In this document: positions 28,460 through 38,208 of the stretch, one piece after another | Layout of the letters: each line of letters starts with the position of its first letter | How positions within the stretch are numbered: position 1 is the stretch's first letter | NCBI GenBank assembly: GCA_944321435.1 | Contig: CALULH010000006.1 | Coordinates: 90,024-154,023 of the forward strand | Reading direction: 5' to 3' | Origin: an uncultured Coriobacteriaceae bacterium | GTDB taxonomy: Bacteria; Actinomycetota; Coriobacteriia; Coriobacteriales; Coriobacteriaceae | DNA: 64,000 nucleotides | Made by a program: the position numbers and the translations under genes | The notes under the pieces: model-generated | What the model was told of the DNA's origin: nothing | Seen by the model: the letters and a program-made list of their open reading frames with translations, nothing else | Database searches by the model: none

Positions 28460-29512
28460 CTACAGCCGACGCCCCAAGCGTTTCTCTATAAGCTCGTAGC
28501 CGATGCCCAACCGGTTCAGCGTCCACGCCGTCCAGTAGCGCCGCTCACCACGCCGCCACTGATCAGGGTTCCGCTCTTTGAGCTCCCTTCGGAACTGCCG
28601 GGCCCGCGCGCGCCCGCGCTTGCGGTCATGGTCGAACAGCAGCGCGATGTTGTAGTGCGTGTCAACGAGCAGGTGAACCCGGTGTCTCAGGTACGCCAAG
28701 GCCTCGGAGGTAAGCGCTTGTCCTGCCGCGTTGTCATCCTCGCACGCACCGAGATAACGCAAGAGCTCGTCCACCACGCGCGCATGGTCATCCCAACGCT
28801 TGACATAGTTCGCAAGGCTCACGCTCTGGTTCGCGTTGCCCACCAGGTACTGGTACACCTCAATGGGAAGGTAAACGATGGTCGCGGCGGGCACGCTCGC
28901 CTTCACCGCGTACTCGAAGTCCTCGTAAAACGTGTGCTCCAACAGGCGCAACCCGATCCTGCGCAGATAGTCGGTCCGCGCCGTAAGCGTGTGGATCATG
29001 ATCTGGGCACCCGCCGCGTCGTTACCGCACACCCGCGTAAACGGCAGGACCGCGCCCGCCTCAACACCCGGGGCCAGAGAAAACAGCGTGGTGGCACCCG
29101 TGCGCATGTCCACCTCGCGCTTCTCGTCTACCACGAGATCGCAGTCAAGCGCTTTGAGGCGCTCGATGAGCGCGACGAGCCCCTCCGTGCGCACCCAGTC
29201 GTCCCCGTCGACTACGCGGAAGTAACGACCGCGAGCCACCGCGAGGCCCGCGTTCACCGCCGAGCCGTGCCCACCGTTTGCTTTGGAAACGACCCGCACG
29301 ATCTTGGGCCAGCGTACGGCGTAGCGCTCGGCCAGGGCGCGCGTATCGTCGGTGGACCCGTCGTTGACCACCACCACCTCGAGATCGTCCTCGAGGTCTG
29401 GGGTGCAGCACGAGTCAAGCCCACGGCTGAGATAGGCCTCGACGTTGTAGGCGGGAACGGCTATGGTGAGGGTTTTGGAGGCCTTCTCAGCTCCTGGCAT
29501 GCGCACGGTCAT
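28460..29512 (-). CDS. Glycosyltransferase family 2
   Basis: GT-A fold enzyme, 350 residues. The start TIAVPAYNVEAYLSRGLDS and VVVVNDGSTDDTRALAERYA give the nucleotide-sugar site; VVDGDDWV carries the metal-binding DxD. SKANGGHGSAVNAGL is typical. The C-terminal 100 residues are basic (RKRGRARARQFRRELKERNPDQWRRG). It lies 7 bases after the next upstream transferase gene, which suggests one operon for surface polysaccharide assembly. Confidence 0.88.
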   Translation of the reverse strand: MTVRMPGAEKASKTLTIAVPAYNVEAYLSRGLDSCCTPDLEDDLEVVVVNDGSTDDTRALAERYAVRWPKIVRVVSKANGGHGSAVNAGLAVARGRYFRVVDGDDWVRTEGLVALIERLKALDCDLVVDEKREVDMRTGATTLFSLAPGVEAGAVLPFTRVCGNDAAGAQIMIHTLTARTDYLRRIGLRLLEHTFYEDFEYAVKASVPAATIVYLPIEVYQYLVGNANQSVSLANYVKRWDDHARVVDELLRYLGACEDDNAAGQALTSEALAYLRHRVHLLVDTHYNIALLFDHDRKRGRARARQFRRELKERNPDQWRRGERRYWTAWTLNRLGIGYELIEKRLGRRL

Positions 29513-29519
29513 ACGGCTC

Positions 29520-30632
29520 CTAGCGTTGCATCTTGAGGTGGGCGTAGCCGCCGCTGGTACGCGCGCGCACGACGTGGATCACGCGACCAAGCGCCAGATA
29601 CGCGGGCACGCAGCGCGTCTTGAGAATAAGAAGGCTCACCTCGAGCACAGTGCCCGACCGTGAGTGCGCGCCGGGGATCAGCGTGCGGAACAGGTCGTCG
29701 CGCACCAGCGCGCGGCACCAGGCGGCGCGCTGGGCATGCGTCATCTGGGCCCGAGCGTCGCAGTTGCGCTCAAGCGCCGAAAGGATGTAGCGCCCGTACA
29801 GGGACCCCAGGCGCGAGCGAACCTCCGGCGTGGCGAGTCCCCAGCGCTCCTGCTGGCGGTAAAGCTCTTCCACACGCAGGCGGTGCACCTCGAAGTAACG
29901 CGGCACAAAACGGTTGGTGAGGTTGGACGCGGTACGCTTGGCGTAACGGTAGAGCCCCTTGTCAACGACCGCGCATGTTTGCGCGCGGTCGAAGACCCGG
30001 ATGCTGAACAAGATATCTTCAACAAGCGGCGTATCGCCAAACGCGAGCCCGTCGAGCAGGTTGCGGCGGTACAGCTTGTTCCACGCGTAACCGTACAGCG
30101 TGCGCTCTTCAAAACCGAGAACCGCGCCGCGCAGCTCCTCCTGTGCCAACAAGCCGTTTGCGCCAGGGAGCACTGCGTGCTCCTCGGTCACCGCGTCCCG
30201 CTCGTCGCGGTACTCTTCGACGCAGCCAAAGAGGGCCACATCGGCAAGCTCGCCTGCCGCCCACCCCGCACCTAGGGCCGCGCACGCCTCGGCGAGCAGC
30301 TCCGGGTCGTAGCGGTCATCCGGATCGGGCATCCACACGTAGCGCCCGCGCGCATGCGCCAGACCGGTGTTGCGCGCTGCTGAAAGGCCGCGATTCTCGG
30401 CATGGCTGACCAGCTTGATGCGAACGTCTCCCGCCATGCGGGCCCGCACGCGCTCTGCGCTCGCGTCAGGAGAGGCGTCGTCAACCGCGATGAGCTCCCA
30501 GTCGCCGAACGTCTGCGCCTGCAGGTCGTCCAGCGCCTGATCCACATAACGCTCAACACCGTAGCACGGCAACACGATGCTGACGAAGGGAGCTTGGCTG
30601 TCAGCGTTGCGCGAGCGCTTCTCGTCCGCCAT
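29520..30632 (-). CDS. Glycosyltransferase family 2
   Basis: GT-A fold enzyme of 370 residues: FVSIVLPCYGVERYVDQALDDL, LIAVDDASPDASAERV and the DxD-like region WMPDPDDRYDPELL. GLSAARNTGLAHARGRY is the classic GT2 stretch. The C-terminal half is helical and basic, with RYAKRTASNLTNRFVPRYFEVH. It lies 9 bases after the ABC ATPase gene. Sugar specificity cannot be read from sequence. Confidence 0.88.
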   Translation of the reverse strand: MADEKRSRNADSQAPFVSIVLPCYGVERYVDQALDDLQAQTFGDWELIAVDDASPDASAERVRARMAGDVRIKLVSHAENRGLSAARNTGLAHARGRYVWMPDPDDRYDPELLAEACAALGAGWAAGELADVALFGCVEEYRDERDAVTEEHAVLPGANGLLAQEELRGAVLGFEERTLYGYAWNKLYRRNLLDGLAFGDTPLVEDILFSIRVFDRAQTCAVVDKGLYRYAKRTASNLTNRFVPRYFEVHRLRVEELYRQQERWGLATPEVRSRLGSLYGRYILSALERNCDARAQMTHAQRAAWCRALVRDDLFRTLIPGAHSRSGTVLEVSLLILKTRCVPAYLALGRVIHVVRARTSGGYAHLKMQR

Positions 30633-30641
30633 GGACGCGTC

Positions 30642-31403
30642 CTAGTTAAACTGGTTGCGATAGGCTTCGCAGACCTCGTTCACCGGGCCGATCATGCGCT
30701 GCTTGCCGCGCTCGATCCACACGGCCGAGGTGCACAGGCGCTCGACCTGCTCGATGGAGTGGCTCACGAACAGCACCGTAACGTTGCCCGAGTCGATGAA
30801 GCTCTGGATGCGCTTCTCGCACTTCTCTTGGAAGAACACGTCGCCCACCGAAAGGGTCTCGTCAACGATAAGCACGTCGGGCTCGGTGATGGTGGCGATA
30901 GCGAAGGCGATGCGGGCCACCATGCCGCTAGAGTAGTTCTTCATGGGCATGTCCATGAAGTCGTGCAGCTCGGCAAACTCAACGATCTCGTCAAGGTGTT
31001 CGTCGATGAACTCCTTGGTATAGCCGAGAAGCGAGCCGTTGAGGTAGATGTTCTCGCGTGCCGTGAGCTCGAGGTCGAAGCCGGCGCCGAGCTCGATGAG
31101 CGGAGCGATGTTGCCGCGCACCGTAACCGAGCCCTCGCTGGGCTCGAGCACGCCGGCGATGATCTTGAGCATGGTCGACTTGCCCGACCCGTTGGTGCCC
31201 ACGAGACCCATGACCTCGCCCTTGGGCACCTTGAACGAAACATGGTCGAGCGCGCGGAACTCCTTGAAGAACAGCTCGCGCCGCGCGATCTTGATGAAGT
31301 ACTCCTTCAAGCTGTTGAGCTGCTCGCTGGCCATGTTGAAGATCATCGAGACGTCGTTGACCTCGATGGCGTACTCAGGAGCCGCTGTTTGGTTGATGGC
31401 CAT
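30642..31403 (-). CDS. ABC-2 polysaccharide exporter, ATP-binding subunit (Wzt/TagH-like)
   Basis: ATPase that powers export of a lipid-linked polysaccharide or teichoic-acid-like polymer. Walker A GTNGSGKST, signature YSSGM (the variant typical of Wzt/TagH rather than LSGGQ) and Walker B LIVDETLSVGD are visible in 253 residues. There is no C-terminal carbohydrate-binding domain as in long Wzt proteins. The permease gene lies 15 bases upstream. Confidence 0.9.
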   Translation of the reverse strand: MAINQTAAPEYAIEVNDVSMIFNMASEQLNSLKEYFIKIARRELFFKEFRALDHVSFKVPKGEVMGLVGTNGSGKSTMLKIIAGVLEPSEGSVTVRGNIAPLIELGAGFDLELTARENIYLNGSLLGYTKEFIDEHLDEIVEFAELHDFMDMPMKNYSSGMVARIAFAIATITEPDVLIVDETLSVGDVFFQEKCEKRIQSFIDSGNVTVLFVSHSIEQVERLCTSAVWIERGKQRMIGPVNEVCEAYRNQFN

Positions 31404-31418
31404 GGGTGAGCCCCTTTT

Positions 31419-32237
31419 CTACACGTAGAGGATGAACTTATGCTCGGTCTTGCGGAAGATGACGAACCCAACGGCCAGCATGACGACCGCCCAGAGAACG
31501 CACGCGGCAAGCGTGGTCATGCTGGGGCTCTGCTGCCACAGGAAGATATCGCGCATGAAGGTAATATAGTTGTACATGGGGTTTACCTTCACCAGCGTGA
31601 TGATCCACGAGGGGACCGCCGGGTTGCTGGTCAGCAGGGAGAAATCCCAGAAGATGGGCGTCAGGTACGTCCAGGCGAGAATCACCACGCCCCACAGGTG
31701 AATGATGTCACGGAAGAAAACCGCGAGCGAGCCGATGGCGAACCCGATGCCGATGCAGAAGAGCATGAGCAGCACGAGCACCACCGGCAGCCAGATGAGA
31801 TGCCACGTCGGCATGACGCGGAACCACAGCATGACCAGCGCCACCGCAATGAGCGAGAACGCAAAGTTCACCAATGCGAAGAGCACTTTCTGCACGGGGA
31901 ACACAAACCGGTCGACCTTGACCTTTTTGAGCAGCGGCGCCGCGTCGATGATCGACCATAGCGCTGCGTTGGTGGAGTCGCTCATGAGCGAGAAGGTGAT
32001 GTTGCCCACAATGAGGTACAAGGGGAAGTTCTCGATGTTCGAACCGAACAGGTAGCTGAACACGATGCTCATGACCACCATCATGAGCAGCGGGTTGAGA
32101 ACGCTCCACACCACGCCGAGCACGCTGCGACGGTACTTGAGCTTGAAATCCTTGGTGACAAGCTGGCGGAGAATGAACACGTCCTTGGCAAAATTGCTCG
32201 ACGCGTACTCCTGGCTTAGCTTTGTTTGCGCTGACAC
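31419..32237 (-). CDS. ABC-2 polysaccharide exporter, permease (Wzm/TagG-like)
   Basis: Integral membrane channel subunit, 272 residues with six predicted helices. LRQLVTKDFKLKYRRSVLGVVWSVLNPLLMM is the N-terminal amphipathic and first-helix signature of ABC-2 O-antigen and teichoic-acid exporters. The chosen start is GTG 32237 with GGGGTT upstream. It heads the five-gene glycan cluster (permease, ATPase, two GT2, one GT4). Confidence 0.9.
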   Translation of the reverse strand: MSAQTKLSQEYASSNFAKDVFILRQLVTKDFKLKYRRSVLGVVWSVLNPLLMMVVMSIVFSYLFGSNIENFPLYLIVGNITFSLMSDSTNAALWSIIDAAPLLKKVKVDRFVFPVQKVLFALVNFAFSLIAVALVMLWFRVMPTWHLIWLPVVLVLLMLFCIGIGFAIGSLAVFFRDIIHLWGVVILAWTYLTPIFWDFSLLTSNPAVPSWIITLVKVNPMYNYITFMRDIFLWQQSPSMTTLAACVLWAVVMLAVGFVIFRKTEHKFILYV

Positions 32238-32371
32238 GACTGCAACCCCTTACGAACCGCAGGTATGAGCAGGTACGAAAGCCCATGGTAGCACAGGCGC
32301 GCAACAGCCCCCTAGGTTCAAGAAAACTACGGAGCGGCGCGCAGGGGCAGCTCGACGCCCTGGCGCCTCCC

Positions 32372-32929
32372 CTAGGGAACCGCGCGGATCTTGCCCGTCC
32401 GCGGCTCCAGCGCAAAGCCCCACACCCGCACCGACCGCGGCATCAGCGGATGGTTCCTCAGCAGGAAAACCGTGCGCCGCACCGCCCCCTCGCTCGTCGA
32501 CGCCCGACGCAGCAGATCCTTGGCGCGCGGGTCACCCTGCACCGTCCGCTCGATGCGGGCGCGCGACACCCCCGCCGACACCAGACCCTCGATGGCCGTG
32601 TCCCGCGACACGGGCGTATCGGCGCCCTTATCGCGCCCCACAACCACGATATCGCTCGGCGCGTGCGCCGAGACCGCGGCTAAAATGGACCGCACGCCCT
32701 CCCCGTAGGCGCTCAGCACCTCCGCATGGGCAACCGTCACGACCGCGCACGCCGAGCGCTCGATCCCCAGCGCCTCCAGCGTCTCGCACGCGGCGCCCGG
32801 GGCCGCATCGGCCACAACCACCACGTTGCTCCGCGTGCCCACCTTCTCCCGCTTGCGCTTGCGCGCCCGCGCGCTTACATATTCCGCATTGGCATGGAGC
32901 ATTTCAATGACCTGCTGGGAGTACTTCAT
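32372..32929 (-). CDS. Beta-carbonic-anhydrase-like protein lacking the zinc ligands
   Basis: The 185-residue product follows the layout of small beta-carbonic anhydrases: an N-terminal helix (YSQQVIEMLHANAEYV), a beta strand (NVVVVADAAPG), GEGVRSILAAVSAHAPSDIVVVGRDKGA, and the C-terminal pattern VFLLRNHPLMP... VWGFALEPRTGKIRAV, which matches the family end (L...PL.P...V.GF..D..TG.L..V). The zinc motifs are absent: the usual CMDAR is DAAPG, and HTDCGM is RDKGA. Zn-dependent CO2 hydration is therefore not expected. The start at 32929 is chosen over 32974 on family length; the ribosome site is weak. Confidence 0.65.
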   Translation of the reverse strand: MKYSQQVIEMLHANAEYVSARARKRKREKVGTRSNVVVVADAAPGAACETLEALGIERSACAVVTVAHAEVLSAYGEGVRSILAAVSAHAPSDIVVVGRDKGADTPVSRDTAIEGLVSAGVSRARIERTVQGDPRAKDLLRRASTSEGAVRRTVFLLRNHPLMPRSVRVWGFALEPRTGKIRAVP

Positions 32930-33303
32930 CCCCGACCGTTCCCTTCGCATGTGGGGCGGCCCCCGAAATGCCACCCCGTAAATAGCCTCGAAATGAAACT
33001 ATAGTCATTTAATTTGCTTACGCACACAATTCATTTTGCCAATACAGCAATTGATCCGTGAACGGTAACGCAAACAGGCGTCACGATATGCTTTTGGGCA
33101 GAAAAGAGCGCATTCCGGTATATCTCTCGGTTTTGCCGCCCGCTCATGGGGATGCCGCAAGTTCCGCGCCCGCCGCGGCCCGCGCGCGGGCGCTGTCGTA
33201 TCATAACTGGGTAGTATCGTCGTCCGGCTGAAGGCAGCGCGCGGGGCAAGCCCCGGCACCGACCGCCGCCGGCATCCGAACATGCGCACAGAAGGGCAGG
33301 ACC
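32930..33303. other. Divergent intergenic region before purL
   Basis: About 370 bases with no gene I can support. Bases 32980-33120 are AT-richer (for example TTAATTTGCTTACGC) and could hold promoters for the carbonic-anhydrase-like gene and for purL. Near 33165-33195 lies a GC palindrome (CCCGCGCGCGGG). No PRPP/purine riboswitch pattern was recognised. Confidence 0.45.
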
Positions 33304-36300
33304 ATGGTCTCTCGCATCTACGTAGAGAAGAAACCGGGCTTCGACGTCGAGGCGCGCGGGCTTGAGCACGAGCTCACGGGCATCCTGGGCGTCTCCGGCA
33401 TCGACCGCCTCCGCATCATCAACCGCTACGACGTGGAGGGCATCTCCGAGGAGCTCTTCCGCAGCTGCGTGCCCACCGTCTTCTCCGAGCCCCAGGTGGA
33501 CACCGCCACCGACCGGCTCCCCGCCGACCCGAGCGCACCGGGCACCAGCGTCTTCGCCGTGGAGTACCTGCCCGGCCAGTTCGACCAGCGCGCCGATTCC
33601 GCCAGCGAGTGCATCCAGCTCATCTCCTGCGGCGAGCGCCCCCAGGTGCGCTCGGCCAAGGTCTACGTCATCGAGGGCAGCCTGTCGGCCGAGGACCTGG
33701 AGGCCGTCAAGCGCTACGTAATCAACCCGGTTGAGGCACGCGAGGCCTCGCTCGACGAGCGCACGACCCTGGCCGCCGAGATACCCGAGCCCCAGCCGGT
33801 CGAGGTTCTCGACGGCTTCCTCGACCTGGACGAAGCCGGCCTCCAGGCCTTCATCGACGACCGCGGCCTGGCCATGGACCTTGCCGACATCCGCTTCTGC
33901 CAGGAGTACTTCGCGGGCGAGAAGCGCTGCCCCACCATTACCGAGATCAAGGTCATCGACACCTACTGGTCAGATCACTGCCGCCACACCACCTTCGGCA
34001 CCGTGCTCACCGATGTCGAGATCGACGACGCCGCAGTGCAGGCGGCCTTCGACAAGTACCTCGCCATGCGCCACGAGCTCGGCCGAGACGAGAAGCCCGT
34101 GTGCCTCATGGACATGGGCACCATCGGCGCCAAGTACCTCAAGGCGACCGGCCGCCTCAAGAACCTGGACGAGTCCGAGGAGATCAACGCCTGCACCGTC
34201 AAGGTCACCGTCGACGTGGACGGGCATGACGAGGACTGGCTTTTCCTCTTCAAGAACGAAACTCACAACCACCCCACCGAGATCGAACCCTTCGGCGGGG
34301 CGGCCACCTGCATCGGCGGGGCCATCCGCGATCCGCTCTCCGGGCGCAGCTACGTCTACCAGGCCATGCGCGTCACCGGCGCAGCCGATCCCACGGTGCC
34401 CGTAGCGAGCACGCTCCCGGGCAAGCTCCCGCAGCGCAAGATCGTCACCACCGCGGCGGCGGGATACTCCTCCTACGGCAACCAGATCGGCCTGGCCACC
34501 GGCCAGGTCTCCGAGCTCTACCACCCCGGCTACATGGCCAAGCGCATGGAGGTCGGCGCCGTGGTGGGCGCCACGCCGGCAAGCCACGTGCGCCGCGAGG
34601 AGCCCCAGCCGGGCGATAAGATCGTGCTTCTCGGCGGCCGCACCGGACGCGACGGCATCGGCGGCGCGACCGGCAGCTCGAAGGCCCACAACGTGGAGTC
34701 CATCGAGAAAGACGGCGCCGAGGTCCAGAAGGGCAACGCCCCCATGGAGCGCAAGCTCCAGCGCCTCTTCCGCCGCGAGGACGTCTGCCGCCTCATCAAG
34801 CGCTGCAACGATTTCGGCGCAGGCGGCGTCTCCGTGGCCATCGGCGAGCTGGCCGACGGCCTTGAGATCGACCTTAACCGGGTGCCCAAGAAGTACGAGG
34901 GCCTGGACGGCACCGAGCTCGCCATCTCCGAGTCCCAGGAGCGTATGGCCGTAGCACTCGCCCCCGAGGACGTGGACGAGTTCCTGGGCTACGCGCGCGA
35001 GGAAAACCTCGAGGCCACGGTCGTCGCCACGGTCACCGCAGAGAAGCGCGTGCGCATGTCTTGGAACGGCACAGATATCGTGGACCTGTCCCGCTCCTTC
35101 CTCGCAAGCAACGGTGCCCCCAAGCACCAGCGCGTGCACGTGGAAGCCGGCCGTCCCTGGCAGCCCGCCTGGCAGGGCGCCACACTGGCCGAGCGCATGC
35201 GCGCGCTCGTGACCGACCTCAACGTCGCTTCCAACAAGGGGCTCTCCGAGCGTTTCGACTCCACCATCGGCGCCGGAACCGTGCTCATGCCCTTCGGCGG
35301 CAAGACCCAGCTCACGCCCGCGCAGGCCATGGTGGCCAAGTTCCCCGTCATGGGCGAGACCACTACCGCCTCGGCTATGGCCTGGGGCTTCAACCCCTAC
35401 CTCATGAGCGCCGACCAGTATGCCGGCGCCTACCTGTCGGTTGTCGAGAGCGTCTCGCGCCTGGTGGCAACCGGCTTTACCCGCGAGCGCGCCTACCTGT
35501 CCTTCCAGGAGTACTTCGAGCGCCTGCGCACCGAGCCCGAGCGCTGGGGCAAGCCCACCGCCGCCGTGCTGGGCGCCCTTATGGCGCAGATCGACCTCGG
35601 GGTCGGCTCTATCGGCGGCAAGGACTCCATGTCCGGCTCCTTCGAGGACCTGGACGTGCCGCCTACTCTCGTCAGCTTCGCCGTCTCCACCGGGTCCGTT
35701 GACCGCGTGGTCTCCCCCGAGTTCAAGGAAGCCGGCCACCGCGTGATCCGCTTCGAACCGGCGGCCTACCTTGATGACTGGCGCCCCGACGTTGCCGGCC
35801 TCAACGAGGTTCTCGGCATGGTCGAGCAGCTCACGGCCGACGGCTCGGCGCTGGCCGTCTCCACGCCCGGCTACGGCGGTGCGGCGGAGGCCCTGTTCAA
35901 GATGTGCGTGGGCAACCGCATCGGCCTGGCCGTGGACAGCCGCGTGCCCGTGGACAAGCAGTTCGCCCCGTCCTACGGCTCCTTCATCGTCGAGCTGGCC
36001 GACGGCGCCGAGATCCCCTCTCACACGGAGGCCGTCCGCGTCCACGAGATCGGCGTCACCACCGACGCCTACCGCATGGAAATGGGTGGCGAGCAGATCG
36101 ACCTGGCCGAGCTTCAGGAGGCCTGGGAGGACGCCATCGAGTCCGTCTTCCCCTACCGCAGCCCTGCCGACGACGAGGCCGCGCACGCACCGGTCGAAAC
36201 GGTGTCCTTCGCCGCCGCGGCGCCGCGCGCGCACGCAGGCGACACGTTCGCGCGCCCGCGCGTGATCATCCCCGTCTTCCCCGGCACCAACTGCGAATAC

Positions 36301-37050
36301 GACACCGCCCGCGCCTTCGAGCGCGCCGGCGCGGTCGCCCAGACGCTCGTGATCAACAACCTCACGCCTCAGGCCGTGGCCGAGAGCACCGAGGCGCTCG
36401 TGCGCGCCATCGATGCCAGCCAGATCGTCATGCTCCCCGGCGGCTTCTCCGGCGGCGACGAGCCCGACGGCTCGGCCAAGTTCATCACGGCCTTCTTCCG
36501 CGCACCGCAGGTCACCGAGGCGGTGCGGCGCCTGCTCAATGACCGCGACGGCCTCATGCTCGGCATCTGCAACGGCTTCCAGGCGCTGGTGAAGCTGGGA
36601 CTCGTCCCCTACGGCGACATCCGCCCCATGGACGACGCCTGCCCCACGCTCACCTTCAACAACATCGCCCGCCATCAGAGCCGTCTCGTGCGCACGCGCG
36701 TCGCCTCCAACCTCTCGCCGTGGCTCAGCTGCTGCGAGGTGGGCGACGTCCACACCGTGGCCATCAGCCACGGCGAGGGCCGCTTCGTGGCAAGCCCCGA
36801 GCTTCTCGCGCAGATGCGTGCCGCCGGTCAGATCGCCACGCAGTACGTCGACGAGCAGGGCGTCCCCAGCATGGATCTCGCTGTGAACCCCAACGGCTCG
36901 GTCCTCGCCATCGAGGGCATCACGAGCCCGGACGGCCGCGTCTTCGGCAAGATGGGCCACTCCGAGCGCTCCGGCGCAGGGCTTTACCGCAATGTACCCG
37001 GCAACACCTACCAGCCGATCTTCGAGGGCGGTGTGAAGTACTTCTCGTAA
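33304..37050 (+). CDS. purL: Phosphoribosylformylglycinamidine synthase, single-chain type
   Basis: Fourth step of purine synthesis: FGAR + glutamine + ATP to FGAM. The single 1248-residue chain holds the PurS-like N-terminal part, two AIRS-type halves (motifs SDHCRHTTF near 222 and ETHNHPTEIEPFGGAATCIGGAIRD cut here as NHPTEIEP, GSIGGKDSMSG near 765) and a C-terminal class I glutaminase (PVFPGTNCEYD, nucleophile Cys in LGICNGFQ, catalytic His in AISHGEGRF). It is the clostridial/Coriobacteria-like large form, slightly shorter than the E. coli enzyme. The gene is alone, followed by a terminator. Confidence 0.95.
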   Translation: MVSRIYVEKKPGFDVEARGLEHELTGILGVSGIDRLRIINRYDVEGISEELFRSCVPTVFSEPQVDTATDRLPADPSAPGTSVFAVEYLPGQFDQRADSASECIQLISCGERPQVRSAKVYVIEGSLSAEDLEAVKRYVINPVEAREASLDERTTLAAEIPEPQPVEVLDGFLDLDEAGLQAFIDDRGLAMDLADIRFCQEYFAGEKRCPTITEIKVIDTYWSDHCRHTTFGTVLTDVEIDDAAVQAAFDKYLAMRHELGRDEKPVCLMDMGTIGAKYLKATGRLKNLDESEEINACTVKVTVDVDGHDEDWLFLFKNETHNHPTEIEPFGGAATCIGGAIRDPLSGRSYVYQAMRVTGAADPTVPVASTLPGKLPQRKIVTTAAAGYSSYGNQIGLATGQVSELYHPGYMAKRMEVGAVVGATPASHVRREEPQPGDKIVLLGGRTGRDGIGGATGSSKAHNVESIEKDGAEVQKGNAPMERKLQRLFRREDVCRLIKRCNDFGAGGVSVAIGELADGLEIDLNRVPKKYEGLDGTELAISESQERMAVALAPEDVDEFLGYAREENLEATVVATVTAEKRVRMSWNGTDIVDLSRSFLASNGAPKHQRVHVEAGRPWQPAWQGATLAERMRALVTDLNVASNKGLSERFDSTIGAGTVLMPFGGKTQLTPAQAMVAKFPVMGETTTASAMAWGFNPYLMSADQYAGAYLSVVESVSRLVATGFTRERAYLSFQEYFERLRTEPERWGKPTAAVLGALMAQIDLGVGSIGGKDSMSGSFEDLDVPPTLVSFAVSTGSVDRVVSPEFKEAGHRVIRFEPAAYLDDWRPDVAGLNEVLGMVEQLTADGSALAVSTPGYGGAAEALFKMCVGNRIGLAVDSRVPVDKQFAPSYGSFIVELADGAEIPSHTEAVRVHEIGVTTDAYRMEMGGEQIDLAELQEAWEDAIESVFPYRSPADDEAAHAPVETVSFAAAAPRAHAGDTFARPRVIIPVFPGTNCEYDTARAFERAGAVAQTLVINNLTPQAVAESTEALVRAIDASQIVMLPGGFSGGDEPDGSAKFITAFFRAPQVTEAVRRLLNDRDGLMLGICNGFQALVKLGLVPYGDIRPMDDACPTLTFNNIARHQSRLVRTRVASNLSPWLSCCEVGDVHTVAISHGEGRFVASPELLAQMRAAGQIATQYVDEQGVPSMDLAVNPNGSVLAIEGITSPDGRVFGKMGHSERSGAGLYRNVPGNTYQPIFEGGVKYFS

Positions 37051-37087
37051 GAACCGCCGCACGCCAACCTGTGCGCAATAAGCACCA

Positions 37088-37113
37088 AGGGGCCGTCCGC
37101 AAGGGCGGCCCCT
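37088..37113 (+). terminator. Terminator of purL
   Basis: The stem AGGGGCCG / CGGCCCCT with a short loop lies 38 bases after the purL stop. The following sequence (CGCTTACGCTC) is only weakly T-rich. Confidence 0.7.
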
Positions 37114-37212
37114 CGCTTACGCTCGCCGAGGAACCCTTACCGCCCGCTTGCCGTCCTTTTACCGAGCCCGCGGTTGGGTACCATGAGAAAACGCAACTGA
37201 GAGGAGGACCGC

Positions 37213-38112
37213 ATGGCCACAATCGACCGCACCCGCGCCCGCGAGGCGTTTCGGGCGTACGTGGAGCCCTATGACATCACCAGGCAACGCGTGCAGCTCA
37301 AAGCCGACCACACGTACCATGTGGCGCGCATTGCCTGCCGCATCGCGAGCGAAGAGGGCTTCCCTCCCGAAGAGGTCGACCTCGCCTGGCTCTGCGGCCT
37401 GCTCCACGATATCGGCCGCTTCGAGCAGCTGAGGCGCTGGGACACGTTCGACGACACCCGATCCGCAAGCCATGCGGAACTGGGCGTTGACGTGCTCTTC
37501 GAAGGCGGGGCGCATCTGGGAGACCCCGCCTTGGCCCACGCCCCGGAGCTCCCCTCCGTACGGGACGAAGAGGGAGCGTTTCTCGCCCACATCCAGGGCA
37601 AAGGGTCCATCCGCTGTTTCCTGGACGATGACGCGGAGGACGCGCGCATCCGGGCCGCCGTGGCCCACCATAGCGGATTCAGGCTGCCCACCAGCTTGGA
37701 CGACCGAACCCGTGCGCTGTGCCATATAGTGCGCGATGCCGACAAGATCGATATTCTGCGCACCGTCTGCGCGAGCCCCGTCGAGACGGTGCTCGGTATC
37801 AGCGAGACCGAGTTCATGCACAGCCCCGTTTCCCCCAAGGCCATGGAGGCCTTTTACCACCACCGTACCCTGCGTCGCGACGAGCGCACCTACCCGGCCG
37901 ACTACCTGGTGGGACTGGCAAGCTTTGCCTTTGAGCTGGTTTATCCCGCAAGCATGCGGATCGCCGTGGAGCAGGGGCACATCTACGAGCCGTTCGAGAA
38001 GCCCTTCGGCATCGCGCGGCCCTTTGACTTCATGGCCGCCCGGGATGATCTCCGACGCCTTGATCTGCACCTGCACGCCTGGATTGACCAGCAGGTCTCG
38101 CAAAAGCCCTAG
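37213..38112 (+). CDS. HD domain phosphohydrolase
   Basis: Predicted metal-dependent phosphohydrolase of 299 residues. The HD signature is complete: His34 region (ADHTYHVARIA), LLHDIGRFEQ (HD pair), HHSG and the late Asp in RDADKIDIL. The substrate is unknown; related HD proteins act on nucleotides or cyclic nucleotides. GAGAGGAGG stands before the ATG. It precedes the TerB-N gene by 96 bases on the same strand, and a role in the same nucleotide-linked response is possible but unproven. Confidence 0.83.
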   Translation: MATIDRTRAREAFRAYVEPYDITRQRVQLKADHTYHVARIACRIASEEGFPPEEVDLAWLCGLLHDIGRFEQLRRWDTFDDTRSASHAELGVDVLFEGGAHLGDPALAHAPELPSVRDEEGAFLAHIQGKGSIRCFLDDDAEDARIRAAVAHHSGFRLPTSLDDRTRALCHIVRDADKIDILRTVCASPVETVLGISETEFMHSPVSPKAMEAFYHHRTLRRDERTYPADYLVGLASFAFELVYPASMRIAVEQGHIYEPFEKPFGIARPFDFMAARDDLRRLDLHLHAWIDQQVSQKP

Positions 38113-38208
38113 GCACCGGAACGCCGCCTCCCCGCTCATCAGAACACATGTTTGCCATTATGCTAGAATGGTCGAACCTATCGATGTCGCAGCGCGGAGG
38201 GAGGCGTC

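Noticed and set aside
33970..37062. 1030-codon open frame antisense to purL
   Set aside because: It mirrors purL codon by codon in a GC-rich genome; its protein is His/Gly/Val-rich without any domain. It is a by-product of codon bias.
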